From Nelumbo lutea (lineage: Eukaryota; Streptophyta; Magnoliopsida; Proteales; Nelumbonaceae): DNA of 64,000 nucleotides. The first letter of the stretch is position 1, and each line of letters begins with the position of its first letter. A program made the position numbers and the translations under genes. Location of the stretch: positions 13,326,499 through 13,390,498 of the forward strand of contig JAKGHH010000006.1 of NCBI GenBank assembly GCA_022828595.1. The letters run 5' to 3'. The notes under the pieces were generated by a model. That model made no database searches. It was not told where the DNA came from and saw nothing but the letters and a program-made list of their open reading frames with translations. Below, in pieces: positions 49,775-60,954 of this stretch.

Positions 49775-51305
49775 AGAGGGAATAACTCTCTTAGATGTGA
49801 TTCTATTTTTTAAATCTGATATTAATTTCTGATTACAACAAGAAAAAGGAAGAAAGAAAAGAAGAATACAACAAAGAGAAAGGAGAAGAGAGTTCAATGA
49901 TGTTCTCTCCTCTCTCACTAATCTTTTATTAATCCAACTTAATTAGGATTAATTACAAGTAAACCTTAAGTGGGCGGCCAATTCATCAATAACTTAAAAG
50001 AAGTTAAAAAGAAGTTAACATGCCCATAAAGAAAAGGCCTATTAACAAAATAAGAATAAAAAGAACACTACTTAACAAAATACAAGTACTAGGCCCATTC
50101 GGCCTAGTCTCTCTACACTCCCTCTCAAACTGATCATAGATATCAATCATGCCCAACTTGCTTATATAGTATATCAATTTCCCTTTTGGAGCACCTTTGA
50201 TTAAGACATCACCCAATAGAACAACAAGCAAACTTCCCTTGAAGAAACTCTCTTGTATAAAATGTCGATCAACCTCTATGTGCTTAGTTCTATCATGCTG
50301 GATGGGATTATGTGTAATGTTGACAGTTGTCTGGTTGTCACAATATAGCATCATTGGCTTCTCACAGTCAATACCCAACTCTCCCAAAAGTGATCTAAGC
50401 CACAATAATTCTAAAACTCCATGTGCCATTGCCCTAAACTTTACTTTAGTTTAAGATCTAGCTACTACAGACTACTTAGTCCTCCATGAGACAATGTTCC
50501 CTACCACCAAAGCATAATATCTTAAGGTGGATCCCCTATCATCAATACATCCGGCCCAGTCAGTATCAGTGTATGTTTCCAACTTCATATGTCCCTACTT
50601 GGCAAACAAAATACCTTTTTCCTTAGAGTGCCTTTCAATTAACACAAAATCTTCTTTGTAGCTGCTAAATGTGTATCTCTAGGTGAATACATGAACTGAC
50701 TAATGACACTCATTGCATACGAAATATCTGGCTGAGTTGTGCAAAGATATAACCTTCCAAGCAGTTTTTGGAACACTCCCCTATCAAACAACAGTTCATC
50801 AAATAGCAGAAAGCTTGTGGTTTAAGTCTATAAGGGTGGAGGCTGGTTTAACACTATGTTTTCCAGTCTCTGCAAGTAGATCAATGACACATGCATTGAG
50901 AAATGAAGATACGATCCTTAGATCTAACAACTTCAATTCCCAAGAAATAGTTGACAACTCCCAATGTCATTACTGGTAACCACAATGTCATTAACATAAA
51001 CAATCAAAATAGTCACCAAGGAATTACTCCTCTTAACAAATAAACAAGGGCAACTTGAAATCTCTCAAACCAAGCTCTAGGAGATTGTTTGAGTTTAAGC
51101 TATAGGAGTCTGTGTGTAAGAACAATAATTCTAATGAACAACCCCAAAGGCATCAAAATAGGATGAAAGGTTCTCAAAATATTCTTTGGTGTTATCGAAT
51201 ATTTTGGTCCGAGTGTTAAACTAGGTAAGAATAAGTTTATGAAACTTTTGCACAATAGCATAGTTGTCAAGGCGACACCCTGGCAGGCGCCTAGGCAACT
51301 AGGCA
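49775..51305 (-). mobile_element. Copia E: LTR, RNase H, degraded RT and an integrase scrap
   Basis: The 3' LTR ends (on this strand begins TGTAGAGAG) at 50117. A polypurine tract TTGAGAGGGAG follows at 50118-50128. RNase H remains at 50429-50120 ([53 protein letters not shown]). RT is heavily decayed at 50430-51100. At 51240-51110 a scrap of integrase core resembles a DNTKEYFENL-type segment, so most of integrase and the RT start are deleted. The LTR's left end is approximate. Confidence 0.72.
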
Positions 51306-51449
51306 CTTTTCAAAGAGCGCTTCGCCTAAACACCAAGAAATATATGTTAGACGCATGCTTAGGGGACTGAAACACATATATAATACATAATATTGATTAA
51401 ATAAAAATAGATATAAAATATATAATATTTTATTGGTTGGTTTTAATTT
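51240..51449. repeat. Short GC-box repeat (GGCGCCTAGGC type)
   Basis: Contains GTCAAGGCGACACCCTGG, CAGGCGCCTAGGCAACTAGG and GCGCTTCGCCTAAAC in quick succession, a cluster of near-palindromic GCCTAGGC words in AT-rich DNA. It resembles the end of a dispersed non-autonomous repeat. It is cut by copia D. Confidence 0.4.
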
Positions 51450-51454
51450 TTATA

Positions 51455-51763
51455 AGTTGCCTAGTAGGACTGCAATCAGTCCTGGTTATAATGTATAATA
51501 AACAAAAAGAAGTTCGAGAATGAGAGAAGAAAAGAAGGAGAAGACAAAGAGAAGAAGTCAAAAAGAGTGGGTTATGACTTGAATTGTCGCCCCACTCAAC
51601 CAACTATATTAATAATTAAAATAGGGGAAAAACCTGAATTACCCCTACTACTTACACAAACAAAGAAATAAGAAATAACTACCAACTACCACTAACATAA
51701 ATAAACAAATAGTAGTGGGGACCACATACAAACATAGTGGGGACCACATTAATATTCTCTACA
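51455..51763 (-). repeat. Copia D 3' LTR
   Basis: 309 bp. Shares with the right LTR the blocks CTAGTAGGACTGCAAT, GTTATGACTTGAATTGTCGC, AATAGGGGAAAAACCTGAA and GGGGACCACAT. It carries extra sequence near its left end (about 51478-51510) absent from the other copy. Confidence 0.88.
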
Positions 51764-53007
51764 CTCTTCAAGTTGGGAATAGATGTTTGCCATTCCCAAC
51801 TTGCATAGTTCTGCCTCTAACTTTGTCTTAGAAACTGCCTTAGTGATGAGATCTGCAAGTTGCATGTTGGAGGTGATATATGGAAGACACATTTCTTGTG
51901 AAGCAACTCTCTCTGATAAAGTGTCGGTCCACTTCAATGTGCTTAGTCCTGTCATGTTGTACCGGATTATGGGCTATATTAATAGCAACCTGATTATGTA
52001 CAAGAGCATTAGGGGCTTCTCACAAGTAATACCCAACTCCTCAGATATGAATTTCATTCGCCATGGACCTATATTCAACTTCAGCATTGGAGCGAGTAAC
52101 AACATTTTGTTTCTTAATCCTCCAAGAAACAAGATTCCTCCCTATAAAGGCATAACATCCAGAGGTAGACCTCCTATGATCAACACATCCAGCCCAATCA
52201 ACATCTGTGTAAACTTCTATCTTCATGTTAGCATTATTTTTGAATAGTACACTTCTGCATGGACATCTCTTCAAATATGCCAGTATCCTCTCAACTGCAA
52301 GTAGGTGAGTAGTTCTAGGAGAATGCATATATTGGCCAATAACATTGATTGCATAACTGATGTCTGGTCGTATGATACGGAGAAGTTTTCCAACTAACTA
52401 TTGGAACATAACTTCATCTTCAAGGGGCTCTGGGTCTCTCCATGTTCTACACTAATCTTGTGATTTTGTTTTCAATAGGTGTGTCAACAATTTAACACCT
52501 AGTTTCCCTGTTTCTTCCAACAAATCAATAACATACTTTATTTGGAAAACAAAAATCCCATGCTTAGATCGTGCTACCTCAATACCCAAGAAATATCGTA
52601 GCTCTCCCAAGTCTTTGACCTCAAATTCTGTGAAGGAGTTGCTTAAGAGAGCTAGTCTCACGGGTATCACTCCCTGTCACTACGATATCATCCACATATA
52701 CAGCAAACAGTGTTAAAGAGGAAACCACTTTCTTAATAAAAAGAATCTGATCTGACTGGGCTTGCATATAGCCAAATTTCTCAAGAGCTTGTCTAAATAT
52801 ATCAAACTAGGCTTTGGGAGACTGTTTCAGTCCATATAAGGCCTTATTCCAGGAGGCAACTGTATGTACACTTTTTCTTGCAAGTCACTATTGGGGAAGG
52901 TATTTTTAACATCCATCGGAAACAAAGGCCATGAGGAATTGGCTGCAAGAGATAATATTGAAGGGATGAGAGATCCACCATATGGATGGCCAAACCCTAC
53001 AGGAAGG
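51764..53007 (-). pseudogene. Copia D RT and RNase H remnant
   Basis: Right to left: RT with WPLFPMDVKNTFPNSDLQEK (52945-52880; the usual DVKNAFLNGDL is altered); a segment with [20 protein letters not shown] (52620-52550); RNase H with YTDVDWAGCVDHRRSTSGCY and VVTRSNAEVEYRSMANE (52230-52050); and the C-terminal MQLADLITKAVSKTKLEAEL (51865-51800). At least three frame breaks are present. Confidence 0.82.
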
Positions 53008-54242
53008 TAGGGCGAAATTTCAAATATTTTCTCTCCCATCTGGGAATCACATTCCTTGTTTTAGAAAACTGCTTTTCAAGGATCAATCTTGAACCAAGAA
53101 CCGGACCAAATCTGAACAAAATCAGTAGGAGAGGGATATACCTGATACGAAGATGTAGTATCTCCCAATGAAGGTGTTCATGCCCAAAGAAAAAACTCCA
53201 AAGACTGTTCCTGCTAAAGATGACACAACGAATGGTGGAGCAGAATCAGTAGGGTTCGTCCAACGAACCGAATTCTTCAGCAAGAATTCGGAGGAGGCGG
53301 TGAGCACGATTTCTGATCAACCTTTCTCCAAAGACTGATATCAAAACTCTTCTTGATCTCTCCTACAATGGAGATCGAACTGGCGGTATGGCGGAAACTG
53401 GAGGAGAACGCAAGAGCAGAAGATGGCGTAGCTGTCTTCTCTCTTGGTGATCTGAGATCTGATCTCTGAATTCTTGGATGGGTCTGGGATGATAAGAATG
53501 GTTCACCCCACTCCTCCTTTTATAGCCTTAAAGAGAGCTCCTAATCTCATTAGGAGTTTCCTAATCCAAATCTGTATTTGGATAAGGAGTTCTCTTTAAG
53601 AGATAAGGATAAGTCCTTATCTTATCTGCAGATTAGATCAGCTCTCTCCTAATCTTATCAAGAGGTTTCCAGATGCAAATCCTTATTTGAATCTAGACTC
53701 TCTGAGTGGATAGGGATAAGACCCTATCCTATCTACTGATTTAATCCCAGATCTGCCTCCTTATTTAACTAATCAAATTAAGCCAGTTAGAAATGGGCTT
53801 TAGGCCTAATAAGTCTAAGTGCTCAGAATGCTTTCCAAACTTCTGCCCAATTGGACTTCTTTGTATGGCGTGGAACCCAAATATTGATCTACACATCAAC
53901 CGCACGGGTTCAACCCAGTCTCTGTTACAAGGCTTGGCCGAATTCACTAAAAAGACAGTGAACCCTCTGAAGCCCATCATATGGGCTCCTAATGAGCCCA
54001 ACACTTACACTAACTGGTCCCTGGGCCAAGCTACCTTATAAAAACCCAGGGACTGTGGGCAGATGCAAGATTAGCCCATCAGGTATAACCCTCAATGGCC
54101 TTACACTTAACCTCTCAGCCCATAATGATCAAACACTGCCTGACAAGAGAGGACCTCTCCCTCGGCTGCAAGGAACAGTGTTGCACTCTCTACTCACATG
54201 GATCCCAGGAATTAAAACCTTTTAGCAAACGTTTAGAAACCG

Positions 54243-54312
<70 letters not shown>

Positions 54313-56450
54313 CTTTATATAAATATATTTTGTAAAAACAAATTTCAACGATTGAAATCAACTGCCGGCAGTTTTGGTTTCCATCATAGAGAGTGCATTT
54401 CTGATCATTACCTTTGTCCGACAAAGGGGCTGATCTTGTCACTATGATCACCCACTCAAATGAATTCTCAGACTGTCCCAACATACCCAAGTTTTGACCA
54501 CCTCTAAGGATCTCACTGATTGGCATATCAAAGACAGCCCAATCCGACACCTAGTGCAATATCATAATCGAGTCTAGGGGTCAGGTGTGACATTCCAGTT
54601 TTGCCCACTAATCACCAAGTTCCAGGGCAATACTGGAATTTTGGTCCGGTTCAGGGTTTCAAGAAAACCCGCACTGCATGTACCTCAGGTCTCACCCTGG
54701 CAGCTGAGACAAGCCACTCCAACCAATTTGGCGGCACATCAGTGTCAGTCTTGGCAGGATAAATATCCCCAGAATTACCCAACAACTGTGAAGATTCTAA
54801 ACTAACACGAGTCTCATAAGTGTCCAGTTTAAAGGTATTACACAGAAATACACTTCAATAACATGAATCAAATATGTACTTTATTCATTTACAATAAATG
54901 TCATAATGTACATCAATCTTATTGGAGCTAAGGGCATACACTGTCTAACAACTCCCACTTGCACTTAGGTCCAATCTGGTATAAGCCGGAGTCCCAGATT
55001 TTCCACGTGTTTCATAAACATTTTCTATGTCAGTGGCTTAGTTAATGGGTTTGCCATATTCTCCGCTGATGCTACCTCGTAACATCAGTCTCCCGTAGGT
55101 CTAGTTTTGTCGCACAATAGTGGAATGGGTGATGTGCGGAATTCCAAATTCCATAATGAACACCTTCATTCATAAGGCAGCCTCACTTACGGCAATGTGA
55201 TCGGCTTGGGTTGTGGACTGTTATTTTTGCTACTTAGGACCCCTGTTTATTGACTTTCAGGAAACAAAACACGATCATATCGTGAAAACATACCCAGATG
55301 TAGACTTTCTATCATCTGGATCCGACTAGAAATCGGCATCAGTATACCCCTGGATCTGTAGTGAGCTACCATCGAATACCAAACAAAACTCTTTTGTCCT
55401 TCGGAGGTATTTAAGTATATTTTTCACAGTAGTCCAGTGCTCCTGCTCTGGGTTGGCCTGGAATCTGCTTACCACACTCACTGCCTGAGCAATGTTAGGA
55501 CGAGTGCACAGCATGGCATACATGATGCTCCCTACGGCTGAGGCATAGGGAACGTCCTTCATGCCCTCAATCTCCTCAGAAGTCTTGGGAGACATCTTCT
55601 TGGAGAGAGTGACTCCGTGCCTGAAAGGAACATTTCCCTTCTTGGAGTTCTCCATGTTGTATCTCTTGACAATTATGTTAATTTAAGCAGATTGGAATAA
55701 TCCTACTATCCTCTTCGATCTATCTCTATAAAGTCGAAGACCTAGTATATAGGAGGCTTCTCCAAGATCTTTCATGGAGAATTGCTGTGAAAGCTATACT
55801 TTCACCGTAGTCAACATTCCTACATCATTCCCAATGAGTAGAATGTCGTCTACATACAGAACCAAGAACGTAAAATTGTCCCCACTGAACTTCTTGTAAC
55901 ATAGGGCTCATCCGGATTCTGTTCAAAGTCAAACTTTTTGTTAGTAGAGTCAAACTGGATGTTCCAACTCCTAAAGTTTGCTTAGGTCCATATATGGATC
56001 TATTTAATTTACATACCATGTGTTCCTGACCCGCAGCTATGAAACCTTGCGGTTGTTGCATATAGATATCTTCAGTAAGATCTCCATTCAGGAACGCAGT
56101 TTTGACATCCATTTGCCAAAGCTCATAGTCATGGTATGCTGCTACAGCTAGCAGGATCCTAATGGATTTAAGCATGGCCATCGGCAAAAAGGTTTTGACA
56201 TCCACTATCAAGTTTTGACATCCATTTGGGTAGCTTATGAATAGGCAATGACTGGTCTTGGATTCCAGTTTGTCCGCATTCATTCTTTTAACGTGTGCTG
56301 GACAACCCCAAATCTTCAAGTGTCTGACACTTGGCTTCTTTCCGGTCCAAAGTTCATATGGAGTATTCGGAACCGATTTGGTTGGAACCCGATTCAGCAC
56401 GTATATCGCAGTCTCTAATGCGTAACCCCAAAAGGATGTGGGCAACTTTT
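53008..56450 (-). mobile_element. Copia C: long-LTR copia fragment inside copia D
   Basis: Same family as A and B. The LTR spans about 53008-54950 (starting TGTTAGACAG on this strand), enlarged by a TA/GT microsatellite. Then come a degraded RNase H (55320-55000), RT pieces (55655-55326 with [20 protein letters not shown]; 56200-55830 with [20 protein letters not shown]) and an integrase end (56445-56270; [33 protein letters not shown]). The INT-to-RT junction near 56200 is a deletion. It stops at about 56450, so protease, gag and 5' LTR are missing. Confidence 0.78.
54245..54310. repeat. Compound microsatellite (TA)n(GT)n
   Basis: About 36 bp of TA repeats run directly into 30 bp of GT repeats, within copia C's LTR. 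It sits at the same LTR position as the TA runs of copies A and B, so the family LTR itself seeds a microsatellite. Confidence 0.95.
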
Positions 56451-56593
56451 AGTGCACGAGAAGTGACTGGACCATGTGAGTTCCCTCCAACTTCACTATC
56501 TTCCCCATGTGAGTTCCCTCCAAATAGTTAGATTCCATTCGTCTCTTGGCCAATCCCAATCACCTTCCTTGTCTCCAAAGCCCAAAAAGCACA

Positions 56594-57921
56594 TCAATCA
56601 AGAAAAAATGTCACTGAACAATTTTGGGTTTTAGTGATGCTATTGATTAAAAACAAATTAGTACTATGTTTAGGAACATGTAAAACTGAAGACAAAGAAA
56701 TGTCATTAGACAATTTGATGTCTCCCTTGCCAGAAATGAGAACAAGAGAGCCATCAGCAATAGACACTTTGTCTTTGCCAGAGGATAAGTGATAGGTAGA
56801 AAACAGTGAGGACAAGCTAATCATGTGATCAGATGCACCTGAATTTATCACCCAACAAGGTTCAACGTTACCTGGGCTTGAGGCATGATAAGCTAAGGCC
56901 CGTGTACCTGAATGAGCAAATGCTGAAGTGGGAGTAGCAGATGTTGTGATTGATGGTTGAGATAATGGTGCTGAATTTCCAACTTTACTCTCCAACCGAG
57001 TCTGAGCAGCCCGGACAATAACTAAGGTGTCTAGGGATGTGGCTCTTGTGCTTGATGAGGATGCACCATCAGTAGTAACAGCAACATTGGCATTTCCCTT
57101 TTTGTTTTTGAGCTTTATTGGAACTAGGTGTGAATGTAACTTCCAACAGGTGTCTTTAGTATGTTTTGGTTTGTTGCAATGTTCACATACTAGCTCCCTC
57201 TCTTTATCACCTCCAAACATTGGTTTGATTGTGGCCAAGGCTGATTCAAAAGGTTGATGTTACAACATAACCTTTGTCCTACTTTCTTCACTATGCACTA
57301 AGGAGTAGGCTTGTTATAAGTCACACTTTCTCTCGTGAGAAGTTCTCACAATATCATATTCAAAATTTAGACCAGCTAGGAATTCAAACACCCTATTAGT
57401 TTCAACTTGTTTTCTGTAACTTCATGCATCATTCTGACTTTCCCATTCAATTGTCTCTAGGTGGTCAATTTCATGCCACAAAGATTTCAAGGTGAAGTAA
57501 ACTGAGACTGGTTTCTCTCATTTCTTAAGGTTGTTTACTTCACATTTCAGCTCATAGGCCCTAGCAACATGAAGAGATTGGGAGTAGGTTTCTTTCATGA
57601 TGTCCCAAATTTCCTTAGCTATTTTTACCCACAAGTAGTTGTGGTTGATGTGAGGCTGCATGGAGTTGCACAACCATGTCATAACCAAATAGTTCTCCTG
57701 AACCCTTTTGGCATAGGTTGAGTCCTCCTTAGTTGGTTCCTTCACATCCCCCAACAAATAGTTCAGTTTTCCTCTACCCCCCAATAGCCATCATGGCTAA
57801 TTGGGCCCATTCCAAGTAATTTGATCCGTCAAACTTGACAGTGGTAATCTGAAATGTGTTCTCAGACATGTTACCAGAACCACTATCCCTCAAAACACCT
57901 TCTCTTTGATTCTTAAACTCC
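56594..57921 (-). pseudogene. Copia D gag and protease
   Basis: The start near 57921 reads MEFKNQREGVLRDSGSGN, then [14 protein letters not shown]. 57784-57518 carries WLCNSMQPHINHNYLW and EIWDIMKETYSQSLHVARAY. 57238-56594 carries the zinc knuckle CEHCNKPKHTKDTCWKLH, a Ser/Thr-rich linker, and the protease site PCWVINSGASDHM (Asn where an Asp is usual), then HVPKHSTNLFLINS. Frames are broken twice. Confidence 0.85.
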
Positions 57922-58556
57922 ATTCCTGTCAGCCCCTTTTAAGATATTGGTCAAAAAACACCCTTTTTAGTACTGAAATAGGTTTAATTGCACCCAGAAC
58001 TTGCTAACAGCTGACCTAGAAGGGTGAAATAGGTTCAGCAACCACCCAGAATTATTGAAACAGGTCTGTTAGTTTCCCAGAAAACAATATCTCTTAGTCT
58101 GGAATGCTTTAACAGGTCTAACTATTGTCCCAGAATTGGCAACAGTCACAAACTTAGGGTTTTAGTCCTAGAACTGATCATAGGTCAAGAAAGAAACCCT
58201 AAAACTCAGGAGAAAAAAAGAGAACTCCAAGCCACACCTCCTAGAATACTCAAAAAGGATTTCTTTTAAGATCGATCTCAAGAACAAACACCAACTTACT
58301 CAGAAAAGTCTGGCTGCCACCTTCAAACCAAGGTCTAAACCCTAACCTTGAGGTTTCTTCCCTTCTTCTAATTCTTCCTAATCATTGGACACTCTCCAAG
58401 GCTCTACGATCCCTTGGGCATCAGCTGCACAATTCTAGCAACCTCCAAGAATCAGCCGATGGTCTTATGTCTACTGGAACTTCCAACCCTAGGAAGATCT
58501 CATGTAGTCGGCCTGATTAGACCAACATGAGAAGCCCTAGGTTGGCTTTGATACCA

Positions 58557-58854
58557 AGTTGTCTAGTAGGACTGCAATTTCGAGAATGGGAGAATGAGGG
58601 AAGAAAAGAAGAAGACGAAGAGAAGAAGTCAAAAAGAGTGTGGGTTATGACTTGAATTGTCGCCCCACTCAGCTATTTATATTAATAATTAAAATAGGGG
58701 AAAAACCTGAATTACCCCTACTGCTTACATAAGCAAAGAAATAAGAAATGACTACCAACTGAAAATAACTACCAACTACCACTAACATAAATAAACAAAC
58801 AGTAGTGGGGACCACATAACAAACATAGTGAGGACCACATTAATATTCTCTACA
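58557..58854 (-). repeat. Copia D 5' LTR
   Basis: 298 bp ending (- strand) GACAACT directly against primer site TGGTATCAAAGCC at 58556. It begins TGTAGAGAATATT at 58854, with TTATA outside. Confidence 0.88.
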
Positions 58855-58859
58855 TTATA

Positions 58860-59345
58860 ATAAAACCTGTTGGATGTTATCATGTTTTTGTTGTGAGCAA
58901 AGTAAAAACAAAATAATCTTTGAGGGGTTCACTTTGACAAAAGAATCAAACCGAGGAAGAGGAGAGAACAACTCTCCATCGTTCCCACACAATTCTCTAA
59001 GGTAAGGTGAATTAATCAGTTTCCTTATTCTCTTCATTTTGTTCTTTGTTTCCTGCTTTAGAATAGTGGTTACTCCCCTTTTATCTATTTCATTTTCTAT
59101 CTTTTCCCCAAGTTTTTTGAATAATTTTGTTGGACTAAAATAGGGGCTCTGCCCCCTAGGTCAAATTCGGCCTAGGTTTGGTGTCCAAAACAATATGCAA
59201 TTTCAAGAACATGATCTGAAAACTAATTACAGCCGAAGAAGACAATCAAAATCAGCAAGAAAATAAATCAAAGGGTTGTAGTGTGATGTTCTTGGACAAT
59301 CTGCAAACCTGCAAAACAAAGGTTAATCGCAGGTAGCACATTCAA
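58860..59345. other. CYP22 intron 5 between copia D and the gypsy element
   Basis: No element or gene recognised. The strip follows copia D's target duplication and ends where the gypsy LTR begins. Confidence 0.5.
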
Positions 59346-59620
59346 TGTCAAGACTGCTGAAACAGACCAACAGAAGGCAGTTAAGCAGTTTTACAAGAGG
59401 AGGCCACGTCAGCACAACTAACCGTCCACTTGTAACAACTTCCTTGTAACAACTATAACAAACAAGATTGTAAAACTATAAGTAGTAGAGCAGGAAAGGG
59501 AATAAGACATTGATTGTTTCAGCATTAATCTCTCTCTCTCTCTCTCTTTTCCTCTCTCTTCTTCCAAGAATTCAGGAGGTTGGGCCCTCGAAGAGCCCTG
59601 AGTTAGGCAGGTTCCTAACA
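59346..59620 (+). repeat. Gypsy 5' LTR
   Basis: 275 bp bounded by TGTCAAG and CTAACA. A TATA-like ACTATAAGTAG lies at about 59477, followed about 50 bp later by a (CT)n leader tract (59528-59549). Confidence 0.85.
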
Positions 59621-59674
59621 ATTTGGTATTAGAGCCAGCCTGACCAACTCAAGAAACATGTCAGTAGACACCGA

Positions 59675-60660
59675 ATGGATCAGATGGAGGTAGAGATCCA
59701 TCGAATGTCTTCAGGTCTCAAAGAAATGAAGGAAAGCTTCACTGCTCTCCTCCTTTGACTGGAGCAGGGGGCAACGAACACTGACAGAGGAACAGAGGAA
59801 GCCAAGAAGAGTGCGGCAATGAAAACAACCGTAGAACAGGGGCGGCAACAAGAATAGCCAAAATTGACTTCCCCATCTTCTCAGGCGGTGACCCAACTCC
59901 CTGGATTCTCAGAGCCGAAAGGTATTTCGATTACCATGAAACACTGGGGCAAGATAGGGTAGCTCTGGCTTCTACGCATCTTGAAGGGGAAGCTATCCTC
60001 TGGTTTCAATGGTACAGAAGGGGGCACCCTCGTCAAACCTGGGCAGACTTCACGGACACCATGACTGTCTGTTTTGGATCATTTGGGTTCGAAGATCTTG
60101 ATGAAAATTTGGCAAAGTTGCGGTAGGTGGGATCAGTAAAAGAATACCAGATGGAGTTCGAAAGGCTAGCTGTGAGAGTCCAAGGGTGGATGGAGAAGGC
60201 ATTGGTGGGAAGCTTCGGCGGCGGCGGCCTAAAAGAGGAATTGCGACTGGAAGTGAAAGCGATGCAGCCCACTTCGGTCATCAGTACAGCAGCACTAGCC
60301 AGATAGTATGAGGACAAGTTCAGTCGAGCAAGAGAGGTGCAGCGACCATGGGGTCCTGGAGCAAGAAGGGAGCAAGAAAGGATGACAGCACCAGACAAGG
60401 AGGAAGGAGTACTGGGCCCAGGCCCACTGGTTCCTTTCAAACAGCTGACCTAGGTAGAGATTTAAGCTCGTAGAGACAAAGGTCTCTGCTACAACTGCGA
60501 AGAGAAATTTGGGCCGGGACATCGCTGCAAGAAACAACAAGCGTTTCTCCTCCAAACAGATGCCGAAGAGGAAGACGACATCATCGGTTGCAGAGAGTCT
60601 AATCCAGGGTGGGAAATACAACCCAATCGCACGCCTGAAATATCCTTACAAACCCTTACG
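59675..60660 (+). pseudogene. Gypsy gag
   Basis: Opens MDQMEVEIHRMSSGLKEMK in one frame. It shifts near 59855 to KIDFPIFSGGDPTPWILRAE, the gag domain (YFDYHETLGQDRVALASTHL, EGEAILWFQWYRRG). The zinc knuckle reads GLCYNCEEKFGPGHRCKKQ (about 60481-60537), the chromovirus variant. In-frame stops occur near 60126, 60306, 60450 and 60465. Each sits where relatives usually have Gln. Confidence 0.85.
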
Positions 60661-60681
60661 GGACTTGCGTCTCCTCAGACA

Positions 60682-60954
60682 ATGAGAGTTGTAGGGCTGA
60701 TTCTAGGGCGCCAAGTGTCAATCCTCATAGATAGTGGCAGCTCTCTTAACTTCATAACTCAAGTCTTGGTGGATAAAATGGAACTTCCGGTTCAACCCAC
60801 AACGGCCTTTACAATTCATGTGGCCAATGGTAACAGCCTATCTTGCAATAGCATTTGCATGGGCCTACCACTAAAGATTCAAGGTCATCAGATTGCGATG
60901 GACCTATATCCTCTCCATCTTAGTGGAGCGGACGTGGTGCTAGGCATTCAATGA
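60682..60954 (+). pseudogene. Gypsy aspartic protease
   Basis: In frame with gag: MRVVGLILGRQVSILIDSGS, with the DSGS active site intact, then LNFITQVLVDKMELPVQ and the terminal ADVVLGIQ. It ends at a TGA where relatives have Trp (GIQWL), after which the frame continues into RT. Confidence 0.88.

Larger units (their letters stand above)
51455..58854 (-). mobile_element. Copia D: both LTRs and TTATA target duplication, interrupted by copia C
   Basis: LTRs 51455-51763 and 58557-58854 (about 300 bp) read TGTAGAG...CAACT on the - strand. TTATA flanks the element exactly (51450-51454, 58855-58859). Primer site TGGTATCAAAGCC abuts the right LTR (58556-58544). Gag and protease remain at 57921-56594; RT and RNase H remain at 53039-51764. 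The integrase and first part of RT are absent where copia C (about 53008-56450) now lies. All frames are broken. It lies antisense to CYP22 in intron 5. Confidence 0.88.

Noticed and set aside
54095..54322. Frames with Tyr-Ile and Cys-Val runs
   Set aside because: They arise from the (TA)n(GT)n microsatellite.
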